Of a DNA stretch of 64,000 bases, positions 62,866 to 64,000 are shown one piece after another (within the stretch, counting starts at the first letter, position 1; each line of letters starts with the position of its first letter). A program made the translations under genes and the position numbers. Source of the DNA: Neobacillus niacini. Lineage in GTDB: Bacteria > Bacillota > Bacilli > Bacillales > Cytobacillaceae. Under the pieces are notes generated by a model that was not told the origin of the DNA, ran no database searches, and saw only the letters and a list, made by a program, of their open reading frames with translations. The stretch lies in the NCBI RefSeq assembly GCF_030817595.1, contig NZ_JAUSZN010000001.1, positions 4,843,501-4,907,500 of the forward strand. Direction: 5' to 3'.

Positions 62866-63780
62866 TTAGTAAAGTCTAGTAAATTTGTTTTTTCTCAAAG
62901 AAATATATAGGAAAATCCCAAGAGAAACAGTTGTCCAGATCAGTGAGACTGCCGGATCAATATTTTTGACCACAAATAAGGATGGGATGTCACCAAAGGC
63001 AGAGTCATCCATCGTGATGAACCACCCCAACAGCATATTATTTGCTGCGTGGGCACCAATTGACAATTCGGCACTGTTCGTTTTAACCGTGATATAAGAC
63101 CAAATGAATCCAGTTAACAAATAATTTGCTCCCATCAAAATGGGGGAATACCCCATCTCAGGATTGGTGAAATGAAGCGCGCCAAAAATGGTGCCTGCTA
63201 TGAGCGATAATAGAAAAGGAATACGAATCCATTTTCCGAAGAATTGTAAGAGATATCCTCTAAAAAATAATTCCTCACAGGTAGTTTGAATGGGAGTTAA
63301 TACCAGTACTAGAACGAATAAAAATAAAAAATCAGAAACAGTGACATCGTTCAATACGTAATCTCCAGGGTTTAAAAGGGAATCAATGATGGAAGTCAGA
63401 CCCAGGATGACAAAGAAGGTACTAAAACCAAAGCCTAATCGCTTCCAATCTATTTTTCTATTGGGCGTAATGAGCGATGTGAATTTGCGTTTATGAATGA
63501 AACGAATCGTGACAAACAGGCCCAAAAGCCAAAATATAAATTGTGAATTCAACAAGGCAAAATAAAGCAACGGGTTAATTCCCACATAATCCTCTTTTTC
63601 AAAATCAAAATAGGTATTGGGGTTATTGTCCGTATTAACAATCCATTCACTAATGATGAGATAAGGCAGCGATCCAACAAAAATAAACAGTAGAATTACA
63701 ATAAAGGAAGATAAATACCGCTTCCAGCTATTCTTGCCTTCTTTTACTTTAATAAAATCCAATTTTAGGAACACCAACAT
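62866..63780 (-). CDS. CPBP-family intramembrane metalloprotease
   Basis: A 304-residue membrane protein with about eight hydrophobic segments. The CPBP (CAAX protease/Abi) motifs are present: TCEELFFRGYLLQFFGKW near 188-205 (EExxxR), FGALHFTNPEMG near 217-228 (second motif, FxxxH) and IGAHAANNMLLGW near 257-269. The enzymes act inside the membrane and are linked to bacteriocin immunity or processing. The first ATG (63780) has no ribosome site, and the frame ends against a gene fragment on the other strand, so the true start is unsure. Confidence 0.82.
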   Translation of the reverse strand: MLVFLKLDFIKVKEGKNSWKRYLSSFIVILLFIFVGSLPYLIISEWIVNTDNNPNTYFDFEKEDYVGINPLLYFALLNSQFIFWLLGLFVTIRFIHKRKFTSLITPNRKIDWKRLGFGFSTFFVILGLTSIIDSLLNPGDYVLNDVTVSDFLFLFVLVLVLTPIQTTCEELFFRGYLLQFFGKWIRIPFLLSLIAGTIFGALHFTNPEMGYSPILMGANYLLTGFIWSYITVKTNSAELSIGAHAANNMLLGWFITMDDSAFGDIPSLFVVKNIDPAVSLIWTTVSLGIFLYISLRKNKFTRLY

Positions 63781-63803
63781 TCTAGTAGTTTTTTGAAAAA
63801 TTC

Positions 63804-64000
63804 ATGAGGACAGTACCCATTGACTTTGACTTTTATTGCAGTATAGAAGAGAATTGGACAGTGAAAGCCATTTATCAAAATGATATGCCCATAGGCTTTA
63901 CCATGTATGGCTATTCTGACGAACTCGCTGGCTATGAGATTTGTAGAATAATGATAGATTACAAGTTTCAAGGAAATGGGTTTGGTAAAAAAGCATTACT
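63804..64000 (+). CDS. GNAT acetyltransferase, N-terminally short and cut by window edge
   Basis: The frame reads ENWTVKAIYQNDMPIGFTMY, then YEICRIMIDYKFQGNGFGKK, the central strands and acetyl-CoA loop (Q/R-x-x-G-x-G/A) of a GNAT enzyme of the spermidine-acetyltransferase type. It runs off the right edge. The open frame extends only back to 63789, so the 40-50 residues that usually come before are missing. No ribosome site is visible. It is probably a 5'-truncated gene, abutting the CPBP gene on the other strand. Confidence 0.6.
   Translation, partial: MRTVPIDFDFYCSIEENWTVKAIYQNDMPIGFTMYGYSDELAGYEICRIMIDYKFQGNGFGKKAL

Overview
The window looks like chromosomal DNA of a low-GC, Gram-positive, spore-forming Bacillaceae. 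The genes read like Bacillus/Neobacillus-type genes: the iol pathway, an IolR-like repressor, a petrobactin-type binding protein (YclQ-like), a YjcZ-type small membrane protein, a YmfJ-like DUF3243 protein and a subtilisin. Ribosome binding sites are strong GGAGG types and TTG starts are common. The genus cannot be fixed from the sequence alone. I see no rRNA, tRNA, phage, insertion sequence or CRISPR array.

Layout. (1) 1-7896: inositol cluster 1, iolG(partial)-C-A-D-E-J-B, with a terminator and three 52-bp stem-loop repeats between iolA and iolD. (2) 7905-8746: two broken glycosidase genes, a lacZ 5' part followed by a GH51 arabinofuranosidase 3' part. (3) 8949-16169: an IolR-like repressor divergent from inositol cluster 2 (iolA2, frameshifted iolB2, iolC2, iolD2) plus an EEP-family phosphoesterase. 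(4) 16277-27581: MgtC, a cytoplasmic metallophosphoesterase, a frameshifted PHP phosphoesterase, a GH125 alpha-1,6-mannosidase, a CUT1 sugar ABC importer without its own ATPase, a YesL protein and a GH38 alpha-mannosidase. (5) 27754-33551: a PRD regulator, a lactose/cellobiose-type PTS (IIA, IIB, IIC), a frameshifted aldo/keto reductase and a TIM-barrel isomerase. (6) 33750-37258: a secreted LamG-metallophosphoesterase and a secreted PHP protein. (7) 37259-38530: gene relics, including a DUF4091/lacZ chimera and a second GH51 3' relic. (8) 38717-40860: HAD phosphatase, YjcZ-like protein, TauE/SafE transporter. (9) 41216-46886: LacI regulator, CUT2 ABC importer and Gfo/Idh oxidoreductase. (10) 47090-48925: Fur-controlled siderophore binding protein, a repeat field, and a HesB/IscA-like gene with an in-frame TGA at its conserved cysteine. 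(11) 49262-55603: a second CUT2 sugar importer with TIM-barrel isomerase, ribokinase-like kinase and DeoR regulator. (12) 56037-64000: ordinary genes (lipoprotein, subtilisin, SDR, AKR, a cupin with an in-frame stop, HAD, DUF3243, CPBP protease, partial GNAT).

How the genes fit together. Cluster 1 encodes the inositol route from inosose to DHAP and acetyl-CoA; cluster 2 duplicates four steps. The genes beside cluster 2 combine alpha-mannosidases, phosphoesterases of three folds and a sugar importer. This suggests, as inference only, a locus for a phosphorylated mannose-inositol conjugate such as a phosphatidylinositol mannoside/lipomannan or fungal mannosyl-inositol-phosphoryl headgroup. The best candidate for something unusual at the single-gene level is the HesB-like gene at 48614-48925 (minus), where UGA replaces the conserved Cys codon and is followed at the right distance by a 9-bp stem with a GGU loop, as expected for a bacterial selenoprotein. 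Several genes carry one-base frameshifts or a stop; these may be real decay or sequence errors.
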